A program made the position numbers and the translations under genes. 64,000 nucleotides of DNA from Actinomycetes bacterium (lineage in GTDB: Bacteria > Actinomycetota > Acidimicrobiia > Acidimicrobiales > Palsa-688): positions 124,001 through 188,000 of the forward strand of contig JAJZMF010000020.1 of the NCBI GenBank assembly GCA_021850325.1, read 5' to 3'. Positions 51,173 through 59,652 of this stretch are shown piece after piece. The notes under the pieces are model-generated. The model saw only the letters and a program-made list of their open reading frames with translations, was not told the origin of the DNA and searched no databases. Every line of letters starts with the position of its first letter. Position 1 is the first letter of the stretch.

Positions 51173-52084
51173 TCAGTCCCGGGCAAAGGGCGGGGTGCCC
51201 TCGTCCCCGCCGTCGGCCAGGCTTGCCCCGCTCGCCGCCCGAGCGGCAGCCAGAGCCGCGTCCAACTGGCGGTCAGCCCTGACGGCACGCTTCTCCTCCT
51301 CGCGCGCCCAGTCGACGAACAGGTAGCCGAGCATCACCACGACGAAGAGCTCAGCCAGCGCCCACAGGGCGTCGCCCCCGGAACGGGTGTCGCCCAGGGT
51401 GTCCAGGGCTGCGTCCAGGGGACGGCCGGCACTGCCCAGCGTCAGGCCGACGAGGGCGAAGAAGGGCACACCGGCCAGCACCATGCCGAAGCGAAGTGCG
51501 TACGAGGCCTGTCCGGGCAGGCTGTCGCGGGCGACGACGACGGCCCACATGAGCACGCCCACGGCGAGCAGGTGGAGCTCCACATAGCCCATCAGCACCG
51601 GGTGGCGGACCGACAGCCCGTAGACGGGGGTGAGGAAGTAGCCGCAGATGCTGGCCATGTACAGCCCGAAGGCCACCAGTGGACGGGTGAGCAGGTAGAG
51701 AACGCGGCTACGGGCCAGCGCCACCACCCTGCCCTGCCTCCGGCCCGAAGCCTGCACCGCGAGCCGCAGAGGTGCACCGAAGGCGAGCAGTGGCGGTGCG
51801 ATATCGAACAGGAGGAGCAACTGGATGACGTGGGCCGTGACGTTGTCGGCCTGGAAACGGGCCAAGCCGCCGGCCGTAGCGTACGCGGCCACAAAGAGCC
51901 CCGCGATGAACGCACCGGTCTGCGAACGCGGCCATGGGCGTCCCCAAGCGGCCAGCCGGCGCACCCCTGCCAGGTAGGCCACCAGTGCAGCCAGTTGGCA
52001 CGCCAGAGCCAGCAGGCTCAGCCAGTCCAGGTGGACGCCTGTGACCAGGACGCTGGTCGAGGGGACCGGGGACCTCACGGGCAT
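51173..52084 (-). CDS. ctaG: Cytochrome c oxidase assembly protein CtaG (Caa3-type)
   Basis: 303 residues with seven transmembrane segments. Matches the Caa3_CtaG family: AHVIQLLLLFDIAPPLLAFGAP, ALARSRVLYLLTRPLVAFGLY (parts), HPVLMGYVELHLLAVGVLM and a final GDALWALAELFVVVMLGYLFVDW. The many conserved His and Trp fit copper delivery to the CuB/CuA centres. Its distance from any cox operon is common in actinobacteria. The C-terminal 45 residues are charged and Ala-rich. Co-directional with the S9 peptidase gene upstream, 12 nt away, so probably translationally linked. Confidence 0.85.
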   Translation of the reverse strand: MPVRSPVPSTSVLVTGVHLDWLSLLALACQLAALVAYLAGVRRLAAWGRPWPRSQTGAFIAGLFVAAYATAGGLARFQADNVTAHVIQLLLLFDIAPPLLAFGAPLRLAVQASGRRQGRVVALARSRVLYLLTRPLVAFGLYMASICGYFLTPVYGLSVRHPVLMGYVELHLLAVGVLMWAVVVARDSLPGQASYALRFGMVLAGVPFFALVGLTLGSAGRPLDAALDTLGDTRSGGDALWALAELFVVVMLGYLFVDWAREEEKRAVRADRQLDAALAAARAASGASLADGGDEGTPPFARD

Positions 52085-52096
52085 TGCGGCAGGATC

Positions 52097-54163
52097 CTAT
52101 CCCCCTTGGCCCTGGCCGTCGGCCGGCCCGGACCAGGTGACGCCGTCGGGGCCCCGGGCCGCTGCCAGCTCGGCCAGCGCGCTAGGCGTCCGGTCGCCGG
52201 GGCCTGCCAGGCCCAGGGTCTCCAGGTAGAAAGCAAGCTCCAGCTCCTGTGCCCGCACCAGCGCCCAGGACTGGCGGAAGCCGTGGCCCTCCCCGTCCAG
52301 CAGGACCAGGGCTGCAGGGTTACCGGCCCGGCGCAGCTCGGCCGCCATGGCGACGCTCTGGGCCGCCGGCACGACGCTGTCCTGCAGCCCGTGCAGGATG
52401 AGAACCGGTACGTGCACCGAGGCGGCCAGGCCCAGGGGTGAGCGCTGCGCGGCTGCAGAGGTGGGCACCAGCCTGCTCAGGTAGCCGCTCTCGAACTTCG
52501 GCGCCCCGTCCACGAGAGTGGCCAGGTCGCACACCGGGTAGCGCACCGCTCCCGCAGCCGCACCGCCCCGGGCCAGCACCGCCAGGACCGTGAGCCCGCT
52601 CGCACTCGACCCACGGGCCAGGGCCCGCGCCACGTCGGCCCAACCCGCCTTGCCGACCGCTGCGACCGCAGCCAGGCAGTCGTCCACGTCCAGCACCCCC
52701 CAACCCCCCTCGAGGGCGTCCCTGTAGGCCCGGCCGTAGCCCGTGCTCCCCCGGTAGTCGACGTCCACGACGGCAAAACCCCGGGTGGTCCAGTACTGGG
52801 CCCGGAGCTCCAGGGCACTGGAGCTGGCTCCGGTGGGGCCGCCGTGACTGGTGAGCACGAGGGGGGGCGCCTGGTCGACGGGCCCCTCGAACAGCGGGTT
52901 GGTCGGCGGGTAGAAGACGGCGTGGGCGGTAGCCCCACCCGTGGTGGGGAAGCTGAAGTGACGTCCCAACGACACCCACTCGTCGGCCAGGGCCCTGGGG
53001 GCCGACCACTTGAGGGTGGTCACCTGTCCCTCGGGGCCGAAGTGCGCCAAGCGACGGGGGGCCCGTGGCCCGCCCGACACTGCGAGCACCCCGGGGCCCA
53101 ACGGCCACCCGGCGCCTACCGGGCTCAGGTGGCTGAACTGGGTCTCCTCCAGCTCGAACGGCCGGGCCCTGCCCTCCTCCACCAGCCCCAGGTACGAGCG
53201 GCCCCGTGCGGACCAGGTGGCCACGAGCCGACCGTCCTCCAACCAGGCGTGGTCGGAGTCGCCGAAGGCCCAAGCGGGCCCGGCGAACTCGGCCTCCATG
53301 GGGGCGAGGGGCCGGTCCTGGAGGTACAGGTTCCACCAACCGGTGCGGTCCGACACGTAGCAGAGCTCACCCTCGGGCGACCACGAAGGCTGCAGGACGG
53401 ACTCAGCCCTGCCCGATGCCCCCCCGGCCACCGTGCGCAGGTCCCTCAGGCTCCCGTCGGCAAACTCGCCCACGACCAGTTGCGTGGCGTCCCACGGCAT
53501 GTGCGGCTGGTCCCAGCAGACGAACGCCAGCCGCGCCCCGTCGGGAGAAAAGGTCGGGGACGAGTAGAAGTCATGGCCTGTCGCCAGCACGGTCGGCTCG
53601 CCACCTCCCGGGAGGGGTACAGCCACCAGGTCGTTGACCACGCTCGCCGCCAGGTGGCGCTCCCGCACGGCAACGGCCCACTGACCGTCCGGGTGGGCAC
53701 AGGGGCAGGCGAAGCGCACCGACCGGGCCGGCACCGGCTCGGGCGTCAAGGGCACGGGACCGGACCGGTCCGCCCGTACCGACCAGAGCCGCTGGTCCGA
53801 ACCGAACGAGCTCACCAGGTCGCCCGGAGGGGTCAACGCCCAGGCCCTGCCGCCGTACTCGTGCACGCCCGTGCGGGCGGAGGCACCGGCTGGCAGGAGC
53901 TCCCGCTCGCCCACCAGGCCACCGGAGCGCACCTCGGCCGCCACCAGGGCAACCCGGCCCCCCTCCTCCGGCCGCGCCTCCTGCCACACCACCCCCGTGC
54001 CCCGGGCACGTGGGAAGCCGAGGCCCAGGGCTCCTGCGACCAGAGCCTCGGGCCCTACGGGCGACTCCCAGGTACCGAACGGCGCCCGCCGCCGGCCAGC
54101 CGGGCCCGCCGGCCCGGTGCTCAGGGCTGAGGTTCCTTCGGCTTGCGCGACACCGCCGCCCAC
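52097..54163 (-). CDS. S9 family prolyl-oligopeptidase-like peptidase
   Basis: 688 residues from GTG 54163, the only suitable start in frame; it overlaps the upstream DUF3817 gene by 43 bp. An N-terminal beta-propeller of about 400 residues (FSPDGARLAFVCWDQPHMPW, SWSPEGELCYVSDRTGWWNLY in parts) caps an alpha/beta-hydrolase domain. Nucleophile Ser is in RGSSASGL (the family's GxSxG), the acid in LHGLQDSVVP and the base in GEGHGF. Related S9C acylaminoacyl or dipeptidyl peptidases act on short peptides in the cytoplasm. The Gly before the Ser is preserved but GGSAGG is changed to GSSASG. Confidence 0.82.
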   Translation of the reverse strand: MGGGVAQAEGTSALSTGPAGPAGRRRAPFGTWESPVGPEALVAGALGLGFPRARGTGVVWQEARPEEGGRVALVAAEVRSGGLVGERELLPAGASARTGVHEYGGRAWALTPPGDLVSSFGSDQRLWSVRADRSGPVPLTPEPVPARSVRFACPCAHPDGQWAVAVRERHLAASVVNDLVAVPLPGGGEPTVLATGHDFYSSPTFSPDGARLAFVCWDQPHMPWDATQLVVGEFADGSLRDLRTVAGGASGRAESVLQPSWSPEGELCYVSDRTGWWNLYLQDRPLAPMEAEFAGPAWAFGDSDHAWLEDGRLVATWSARGRSYLGLVEEGRARPFELEETQFSHLSPVGAGWPLGPGVLAVSGGPRAPRRLAHFGPEGQVTTLKWSAPRALADEWVSLGRHFSFPTTGGATAHAVFYPPTNPLFEGPVDQAPPLVLTSHGGPTGASSSALELRAQYWTTRGFAVVDVDYRGSTGYGRAYRDALEGGWGVLDVDDCLAAVAAVGKAGWADVARALARGSSASGLTVLAVLARGGAAAGAVRYPVCDLATLVDGAPKFESGYLSRLVPTSAAAQRSPLGLAASVHVPVLILHGLQDSVVPAAQSVAMAAELRRAGNPAALVLLDGEGHGFRQSWALVRAQELELAFYLETLGLAGPGDRTPSALAELAAARGPDGVTWSGPADGQGQGG

Positions 54164-54552
54164 ACCACCGAGGCGGGCGCTACGGGCGCATCGGCGCCCA
54201 TGGCCAGCTGAGCACGGACCCTGGCCACGACCTTGCGCTCCATGTAGAACGCGAGCAACGGCAGGAGGCCTGCACAGACCATCCCCAACAGCTGGAGCGG
54301 CCGGAACCTCGCCCTGCCTGCCAGGTCCAGGCAGGTCAGCAGGTAGACGATGTAGAAGAACCCGTGTGCGGTGCCCACGATGACCACCACGCTCGTCCAC
54401 GGCCACTTGTTGTTGCCCACCAACTGGAGGGGGATGCCCACGAAGCACACCGTGGCGAGCCCGATACCCACCACGATGGCCATGACCCGGTAGCGGGTCA
54501 GGGAACCTCCCGTGCCCCCGAGAGGGGCCGAGCGCCCGAAGGGGAGGCTCAC
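54121..54552 (-). CDS. DUF3817 membrane protein
   Basis: 143 residues with three to four transmembrane helices: YRVMAIVVGIGLATVCFVGI, VVVIVGTAHGFFYIVYLLTC and LLGMVCAGLLPLLAFYME, followed by a cytosolic tail (ERKVVARVRAQL). This pattern, with HGFFYIVY and the ERK motif, is DUF3817, found in actinobacteria and firmicutes and of unknown function (sometimes annotated YdzA-like). GTG 54552 overlaps the stop of the upstream gene (GTGA) and its end overlaps the peptidase start, forming a coupled set of genes. Confidence 0.82.
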   Translation of the reverse strand: MSLPFGRSAPLGGTGGSLTRYRVMAIVVGIGLATVCFVGIPLQLVGNNKWPWTSVVVIVGTAHGFFYIVYLLTCLDLAGRARFRPLQLLGMVCAGLLPLLAFYMERKVVARVRAQLAMGADAPVAPASVVWAAVSRKPKEPQP

Positions 54553-54983
54553 TTGGCCCCCTCGACGTCGACCGCCGCCGGGAGCCCACGGGGGTTACCC
54601 CAGCTCTTGCGTGCCCGTCCTGCAGCCAGCGACTGCAGGTAGGCGTTGTAAGCCGCCAGCTCGGGGGTCTCCAGCGACTTGTCCCAGACCAGGGGCGGCG
54701 AGGGCACCTCGTCGTCCCGGTGCAGGAACGAACGCCGCTCCCTGACCGGAGCTTGCTCGGCCCCGGTCGGTACAGGCTGGTCGTGCACGAGCTGCCACCA
54801 GGCCACCACCGCCAGGAGCGAGAAGATCGGCCACTCGACGGAATAAAAGTAGCTCAGCAGGTTGCCGTTCAGGGCACGGTGCACCTGCCACCACCCGGCG
54901 AACAGACAGGCAGGGGCCACGGTCACCAGGAGGAAGTGCAGGAGGAACGCCCTGCGGCTGAACCACATACCGCGCACGACCAT
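54549..54983 (-). CDS. Membrane protein with two N-terminal helices, uncharacterised
   Basis: 144 residues from ATG 54983 (ATG 54968 and GTG 55001 are also in frame). Two transmembrane helices: LLHFLLVTVAPACLFAGWWQ and FYSVEWPIFSLLAVVAWWQL, linked by VHRALNGNLLSY. A cytosolic tail with DKSLETPELAAYNAYLQSLA follows. Similar proteins with WWQ-V-x-x-ALxGNxLSYxYSVEWPxF occur in actinobacteria beside DUF3817 genes; function unknown. Its stop overlaps the DUF3817 start, so the two are expected to be made together. Confidence 0.68.
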   Translation of the reverse strand: MVVRGMWFSRRAFLLHFLLVTVAPACLFAGWWQVHRALNGNLLSYFYSVEWPIFSLLAVVAWWQLVHDQPVPTGAEQAPVRERRSFLHRDDEVPSPPLVWDKSLETPELAAYNAYLQSLAAGRARKSWGNPRGLPAAVDVEGAK

Positions 54984-55049
54984 CGAGTCTACCGAGACCA
55001 CCGGGGGGCGCCGGGCGCCACCCTGGCGCCGCGCTCACCGGCGCCTGTG

Positions 55050-56453
55050 TCAGCTCGCTTTGACGGCAGACAGGAGCTTGGTCAGGGACTCCTTGGCATC
55101 CCCGAACAGGAGCACGGTCTTGGGGTCGTAGAGCAGTGCGTTGTCGATCCCGGAGAACCCCGGGCGCATGCTGCGCTTCAGGAACACGACGTTCGCCGCC
55201 CTGTCCACGTTGAGGATCGGCATGCCGTAGATCGGGCTCCCCGGGTTGTCCCGCGCCGCCGGGTTGACCACGTCGTTCGCCCCCACCACAAGTGCCACGT
55301 CCGTCGAAGGGAACTCGTCGTTTGCCTGCTCCATCTCGACCAGTGTCTCGTAGGGAGCATCGGCCTCCGCGAGCAGGACGTTCATGTGGCCGGGCATACG
55401 GCCCGCCACCGGATGGATGGCGTAGGCCACCTCCACGCCGCGCGATTCCAGGGCGTGCGCCAGCTCGACAGCCACGTGCTGGGCCTGCGCCACGGCGAGA
55501 CCGTACCCGGGGACGATCATCACCTTGCGGGAGTAGGCCAGCAGCGTGCCGATGTCACCGGCTTCGCCGCTGCGCACACTGCGGCCGTCGGCCCCGGCCG
55601 CCCCGTCGTCGGAGGCCGCAGGTGCCGCCCCGAAGCCTCCCAGGATGATGTTCGGGAGCGAACGGCCCATGGCATCGCTCATCATCTTGGTGAGCAGTGC
55701 ACCCGATGCACCCACGAGCGTGCCTGCGACGACAAGGATCATGTTGCTGAGCACGAAACCGTCCGCCGCCACCGCCAGGCCCGTGAAGCTGTTCAACAGC
55801 GAGATGAGCACGGGGGTGTCCGCGCCGCCCACAGGCAGGACCACACCGGCCCCCAGGGCCAGTGCCACGACACCGAGAGCGAGGACTGCCCACAGGTGCG
55901 GGCTGACGACGGTGATCACGCCCAGGGCCACCACGGCCAGGGCCAGGATGGCGTTCACCACCTGCTGACCGGGGTACATGACCGGCCGGCCGGTCATCAG
56001 TTCCTGCAGCTTGGCGAAGGCGAGCATGCTGCCCGAGAAGGACAGGCACCCCACCACCAGGGCGAAGAGCACCTCCACGCCCTTTTGCGCCGGCACCCCG
56101 CTCGACAGGCGCTGCAGGTAGTCCGACAGCGAGATGACCGCCGCCGCGCCGCCGCCCACGCCGTTGAAGATGGCCACCATCTGGGGCATACCAGTCATGG
56201 GGACCTTGCGGGCCGCCGGGACGGCCACCAGGGCCCCGGCACCCATGCCCGCCCCGATCACCCAGTCGTGCCCCGGGTCCTGCACCAGGAACGTGACCAC
56301 GATGGCCACTACCATGCCGGCGACACCGACCAGGTTGCCGTAACGGGCGTTGCGGGGCGAGCTGAGGGCCTTGAGGGCGAGGACGAAGCAGACGGCTGCG
56401 AAAAGGTAGACCGCAGTGCGGCCGTCGTAACTGATCTGTATGGCTGCGGTCAC
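55050..56453 (-). CDS. pntB: NAD(P) transhydrogenase subunit beta
   Basis: 467 residues from GTG 56453 overlapping the pntAB stop. About eight transmembrane helices carry the proton channel (including GMPQMVAIFNGVGGGAAAV and DTPVLISLLNSFTGLAVAADGFV, shown in part), then a soluble NADP-binding domain III (about 290-467: IVPGYGLAVAQAQH, VAYAIHPVAGRMPGHMNVLL, GANDVVNPAA, GMPIL, SMRPGFSG). With the two alpha subunits it couples hydride transfer between NADH and NADP+ to proton translocation, supplying NADPH. The linker before domain III is Ala/Gly/Ser-rich. Confidence 0.93.
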   Translation of the reverse strand: MTAAIQISYDGRTAVYLFAAVCFVLALKALSSPRNARYGNLVGVAGMVVAIVVTFLVQDPGHDWVIGAGMGAGALVAVPAARKVPMTGMPQMVAIFNGVGGGAAAVISLSDYLQRLSSGVPAQKGVEVLFALVVGCLSFSGSMLAFAKLQELMTGRPVMYPGQQVVNAILALAVVALGVITVVSPHLWAVLALGVVALALGAGVVLPVGGADTPVLISLLNSFTGLAVAADGFVLSNMILVVAGTLVGASGALLTKMMSDAMGRSLPNIILGGFGAAPAASDDGAAGADGRSVRSGEAGDIGTLLAYSRKVMIVPGYGLAVAQAQHVAVELAHALESRGVEVAYAIHPVAGRMPGHMNVLLAEADAPYETLVEMEQANDEFPSTDVALVVGANDVVNPAARDNPGSPIYGMPILNVDRAANVVFLKRSMRPGFSGIDNALLYDPKTVLLFGDAKESLTKLLSAVKAS

Positions 56454-56779
56454 TTCTTGTTGCCGTCCTGTCCGGTTCCCTGACCGGCTTTGGGCTGCTG
56501 GCGGGCCTTGAACATGTCGAGCATGCGGTCGGTCACCACCACGCCGCCGACGATATTGAGGGTGGAGAGGAAGACGGCCACGAAGGCCAGCGACATCTGC
56601 AGCGAGCCGTGCGCCTGGCTGGCTATTGCCATTGCACCGACGAGGATCACCCCGTGTATGGCGTTGCTCCCCGACATGAGCGGCGTGTGCAGGATGCTCG
56701 GCACCTTGGAGATCACCTCGAAGCCGACGAACACCGCCAGCACGAAGATGACCAGTAGGTCGATGACGTCGGTGATCAT
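56450..56779 (-). CDS. pntAB: NAD(P) transhydrogenase alpha subunit, membrane part
   Basis: 109 residues with three transmembrane helices (VIDLLVIFVLAVFVGFEVIS, SNAIHGVILVGAMAIAS, LAFVAVFLSTLNIVGGVVVT). TPLMSGSNAIHG is the family signature. It corresponds to the C-terminal membrane segment of PntA, separate here as in many actinobacteria and alphaproteobacteria. It overlaps pntAA (ATGA, 56776-56779) and pntB (GTGA), so the three subunits are translationally coupled. The C-terminus is Lys/Gln-rich. Confidence 0.93.
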   Translation of the reverse strand: MITDVIDLLVIFVLAVFVGFEVISKVPSILHTPLMSGSNAIHGVILVGAMAIASQAHGSLQMSLAFVAVFLSTLNIVGGVVVTDRMLDMFKARQQPKAGQGTGQDGNKK

Positions 56780-57909
56780 GCCTGCGCTCCCTCCAGTGCG
56801 CTGCGGGTGGGCTCATGGTGGATGGTGCCGGCCATGGTCACCGCGCTCTTGTCGATGATCTCGTCGCTGGTGTCCGGAGCCAGTTGACCTTCTTTGACCA
56901 GCAGCTTCATGAAGGAACTGACGTTGCGCGAGTAGAGCAGGCTGGCGTGGGTGGGCATGCCCGCGGGAAGGTCGGAGGCCCCGATGACACGCACGCCGGC
57001 GACGTCGACCTCCTCGCCGTCCCGGGTCAGCTCACAGTTGCCCCCGGTGGCCGCAGCCAGGTCCACTATCACCGACCCCGGCTTCATCGCCCGCACCATG
57101 GCCTCGGTGACCAGCACCGGTGCCTTCCGTCCCGGGACAGCGGCCGTGGTGACCACCACGTCCGAGGCCGCCACGTGGGTGGCGATCATCTCCTGCTGGC
57201 GGGCCAGGAACTCCTCCGACTGCGCCGCAGCATAACCCCCGGCGCCCTCCTGGGCCTCGAGAGCCAGCTCCAGGAACGTGGCCCCGAGGCTTTTGACCTC
57301 TTCCTTGGCAGCGGTACGCACGTCGTAGGCGCTCACCACAGCGCCCAGCCGGCGGGCCGTGGCTATGGCCTGCAGCCCGGCAACCCCTGCCCCCATCACC
57401 AGGGCCCGGGCCGGTGGCACGGTACCCGCTGCCGTCATGAACAGCGGGAAGAACTTGTAGAGCCTGTTGGCCGCCAGCAGCACCGCCCGGTAGCCGGCCA
57501 CCGTGGCCTGCGACGAGAGGGCGTCCACCACCTGGGCCCGGCTGATGCGGGGTACCAGCTCGAAGCTGTAAGCCGTGACCCTGCGGGCGGCCAGGCGTCG
57601 TACCACGTCGGGATAGGCGCTCGGGGCCAGGAAGCTGAGCGTCGAGGCGCCCTCTGCCAGCAGGTCCACCTCCTCGAGGCTCGGAGCCTGCACCTTCACC
57701 ACCATGTCCGCCTGGCGGTACAGCTCGGCCGCCGTGGGGACCACCGTGGCCCCGGCCGCCTCGTACTCGCTGTCGGGGAACAGGGCGGCCTCGCCCGCCC
57801 CGCTCTGCACCAGTACGTCCACACCACCACCCAGGCGCGAAAGCTCCGAGGGGACCAGTGCAACCCTCTGCTCGCCTGGCTTTGTCTCTTTAGGTACTGC
57901 CAGTTTCAC
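56776..57909 (-). CDS. pntAA: NAD(P) transhydrogenase alpha subunit, NAD-binding part
   Basis: 377 residues from GTG 57909, with GGAGG at good distance. The N-terminus KLAVPKETKPGEQRVALVP and the Rossmann motif VMGAGVAGLQAIATARRLGA, followed by ATGGNCELT and a typical C-terminus, identify soluble domain I of proton-translocating transhydrogenase and separate it from alanine dehydrogenase by context. It binds NAD(H). First gene of the pntAA-pntAB-pntB operon. Upstream, 172 bp without a gene separate it from lsr2. Confidence 0.93.
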   Translation of the reverse strand: MKLAVPKETKPGEQRVALVPSELSRLGGGVDVLVQSGAGEAALFPDSEYEAAGATVVPTAAELYRQADMVVKVQAPSLEEVDLLAEGASTLSFLAPSAYPDVVRRLAARRVTAYSFELVPRISRAQVVDALSSQATVAGYRAVLLAANRLYKFFPLFMTAAGTVPPARALVMGAGVAGLQAIATARRLGAVVSAYDVRTAAKEEVKSLGATFLELALEAQEGAGGYAAAQSEEFLARQQEMIATHVAASDVVVTTAAVPGRKAPVLVTEAMVRAMKPGSVIVDLAAATGGNCELTRDGEEVDVAGVRVIGASDLPAGMPTHASLLYSRNVSSFMKLLVKEGQLAPDTSDEIIDKSAVTMAGTIHHEPTRSALEGAQA

Positions 57910-58081
57910 GTCGGCCTCCGTCCAGACAGGAGACCATACACCAGCCAGGGCCCAGCAGAGCTCATTTCGGCTTTGGCGACCGGGCACAGGCCAATGCCCG
58001 GGACGGGCCCATACCGGCCGTTCAGCTCAAGCGGTCCCGGCTTTAGGCCTCCGTGCCCGGGCACAAAGGCCCGGCACCTCT

Positions 58082-58501
58082 TTAGGCCGACGCAGCGGCG
58101 GCAGCAGAGCGGCGACGCCCGCCCTTGGACTGCGCCGCCTCGTAGGCGCTCCTCACCTCGGCCGGGATACGGCCACGGTCACCCACCGCGTAGCCCTGTG
58201 CCCGGGCCCACTCACGGATCTCGGCCTGTGACTCTCCCCGAGGGGACGAGGAAGCCCGACTGGAGCGGGAGGAACGGCCCGCGGGCGCCGCGCTGCGGCC
58301 GCGACGGCTGCGGGGGGCCCTCCCGGCGGAATGACCTGCGTTGGCGTAGCCCTCGAGCACGCCCTTCACCTCTTCGTAGTGATCCTTGCACAGGTCCAAG
58401 GTGTACGTCTTGCCGTTGTAGGTGAACGACAAGGAATCCGAGGCGCTAACCTCCCCGTCTTCCAGGTCGCAGGTGACCACCACCTGTGTGATGCGAGCCA
58501 C
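58082..58501 (-). CDS. lsr2: Lsr2-family nucleoid protein
   Basis: 139 residues. The N-terminal dimerisation domain (MARITQVVVTCDLEDGEV, then SFTYNGKTYTLDLCKDHYEE) and the C-terminal DNA-binding domain with the RGR hook (EIREWARAQGYAVGDRGRIP, then AEVRSAYEAA) are those of Lsr2. An Arg/Ser/Ala-rich linker lies between. Lsr2 bridges DNA and silences AT-rich, often foreign, genes in actinobacteria. GTG start with AAAGGGG upstream. A TTGTCT-N18-TAGCCT promoter-like pair reads into it from about 58575. Confidence 0.92.
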   Translation of the reverse strand: MARITQVVVTCDLEDGEVSASDSLSFTYNGKTYTLDLCKDHYEEVKGVLEGYANAGHSAGRAPRSRRGRSAAPAGRSSRSSRASSSPRGESQAEIREWARAQGYAVGDRGRIPAEVRSAYEAAQSKGGRRRSAAAAASA

Positions 58502-58734
58502 TACATAACCCCTTTCCGCGCTGGCCGCGCCAACTGCGCGACTTCAATACACCAGGCTACTCGGGCGGCGCGCCAATAGACAATTTTGCAAGATGTTCTA
58601 GCTCGGCACTTCGCGGACATCGTCGAGCACCCGCTGCCGTGTTACAAGTGGCACACCGGGCCCGGGCAAAGCCTTCACAGTTGACGCGTAGAATAGATGA
58701 GGGCACCGTCTTGCGCGTCCCGCCGGGGCTGACG

Positions 58735-58807
58735 TGGGCGCTGCGGGCCTCGATCCCGCGACCTTCGCCTTGTAAGGGCGGCGCTCTTCCAACTGAGCTA
58801 AGCGCCC
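58735..58807 (-). tRNA. tRNA-Val (anticodon TAC)
   Basis: 73 nt. Acceptor GGGCGCT pairs with AGCGCCC, D-arm GCTC/GAGC, anticodon loop CTTACAA giving UAC, T-arm with TTCGATC-like loop. The CCA end is not encoded. It is read toward the lsr2 side. Confidence 0.92.
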
Positions 58808-58847
58808 GGCGACGGACCATGTTAGTGCCTCGCACCGGGGGCCGAGC

Positions 58848-58882
58848 GTTACCGGTCCCCCAGCCCACTGGCAGCCGGTAAC
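58848..58882 (-). terminator. Hairpin after the WhiB7-like gene
   Basis: GTTACCGG (58848-58855) and CCGGTAAC (58875-58882) form a perfect 8-bp stem with a 19-nt loop, 36 nt beyond the WhiB7-like gene stop. No U tract; weak support. Confidence 0.35.
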
Positions 58883-58918
58883 GCGCGCCCGGCCGTGACG
58901 ACCGGCCCGTGCCCGCCC

Positions 58919-59296
58919 CTAGGCGCTCCGCCGGGCACGGTCTTCACCGCGTCCGTCCAGCTGGGCCAGGTGGCGCACCGGCTCAGCTACTAAAGGACCT
59001 GCAACTTTGGGCGGGCGCCCTCGTTTACGTTTGCGGGGCACCACGGCGCCGTCAACAAACAACTGGCCGCCCCAAACACCCATGGGCTCACGTCGCTCCA
59101 GTGCGCCTCGGAGGCACTCAGGGGCCAAGTGGCAGCCCGCGCAAAGCGTTTTGGCCAGGTTGATATCGGCTTCTTCGTCGGAAAAGAAAAGAGCTGTGAG
59201 GGAACCAGACCCATCGCGACAGGCCGCATCGTCCCAGCTCAGGTCGGCCTTCTGACCTGTCTCGGGCCGCCTGTAGGGCCAGCTGTAGGCGAACAT
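58919..59296 (-). CDS. WhiB7/WblC-like transcriptional regulator
   Basis: 125 residues from ATG 59296 (AAAGGAAAG upstream). The four iron-sulfur cysteines are C26, C52, C55 and C61 (ACRD, LCAGCHLAPEC), followed by the GVWGG turn (73-77) that contacts sigma region 4. The stretch LAKTLCAGC through EPMGVWGG and the AT-hook KRKRGRPPK (89-97) match WhiB7/WblC, the inducer of intrinsic antibiotic resistance, better than other WhiB classes. A further 28-residue tail is unlike mycobacterial WhiB7. Its leader contains an upstream ORF and terminator (separate entries). It presumably activates its own promoter and resistance genes with the principal sigma factor. Confidence 0.85.
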   Translation of the reverse strand: MFAYSWPYRRPETGQKADLSWDDAACRDGSGSLTALFFSDEEADINLAKTLCAGCHLAPECLRGALERREPMGVWGGQLFVDGAVVPRKRKRGRPPKVAGPLVAEPVRHLAQLDGRGEDRARRSA

Positions 59297-59340
59297 CCAC
59301 TTTCCTTTCAGGTGGGCCAGGGGTGGGTACGGGTAAAACA

Positions 59341-59372
59341 AAAAGGCCGCCGGGGTGCCCCGGCGGCCTTTT
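59341..59372 (-). terminator. Intrinsic terminator in the whiB7-like leader (attenuator)
   Basis: On the minus strand, AAAAGGCCGCCGGGG and its perfect complement form a 15-bp stem with a tiny loop (TG, opening to about 4 nt), followed by TTTTTGTTTT. It points toward the whiB7-like gene and ends 45 nt before its start, so transcription would stop unless the stem is prevented from forming. Confidence 0.85.
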
Positions 59373-59422
59373 GGCCTTCTTGCAAGCGACTGGGGTTCAA
59401 CCCGGAGGTCGCTCGCCGGGGC
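59357..59422 (-). promoter_or_regulatory. Candidate antiterminator pairing
   Basis: Minus-strand GCCCCGGCG (59422-59414), inside the last codons of the upstream ORF, is complementary over 9 bp to CGCCGGGGC (59365-59357) in the 5' arm of the terminator. A ribosome reaching the upstream ORF stop would cover the first element; a ribosome stalled earlier would leave it free to open the terminator. Inferred from complementarity only. Confidence 0.55.
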
Positions 59423-59597
59423 ACATCGGCCGCCCGGAGTGGCGGTACCACTTGGAGGAGATAAAGCCGGGACCGGACGCGGGCGAAGCCTGAGCTCCCC
59501 CCCGTGCCGGGTTGCCGCGTCCTGCCCCAGGGGCCGGCCGGGCAGGCACGGCTGCCGGCTCGACCACCTGCGTGCCGATCACCTGTGCACCGACCAT
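59397..59597 (-). CDS. Leader ORF upstream of the whiB7-like gene
   Basis: 66 codons from ATG 59597, with a near-ideal GGGAGGAGG 9 nt upstream. The peptide starts MVGAQVIGTQVVEPAAV, is Ala/Pro/Gly-rich in the middle and ends SGRPMCPGERPPG. It does not resemble a protein family; its position between promoter and terminator suggests its translation, not its product, matters. The stop is 25 nt before the terminator stem. Leader ORFs of this kind control whiB7 in mycobacteria and wblC in streptomycetes. Confidence 0.65.
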   Translation of the reverse strand: MVGAQVIGTQVVEPAAVPARPAPGAGRGNPARGGAQASPASGPGFISSKWYRHSGRPMCPGERPPG

Positions 59598-59652
59598 GCC
59601 TACCGACCTCCTCCCGGGCGTAAAGGGCACCTGGTTCGGCCCCTGGGCCTCA

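Noticed and set aside
58681-58694. TTGACG followed by TAGAAT as a + strand promoter near the tRNA-Val gene
   Set aside because: The two hexamers are only 2 nt apart and would read antisense to the tRNA; no gene follows on that strand.
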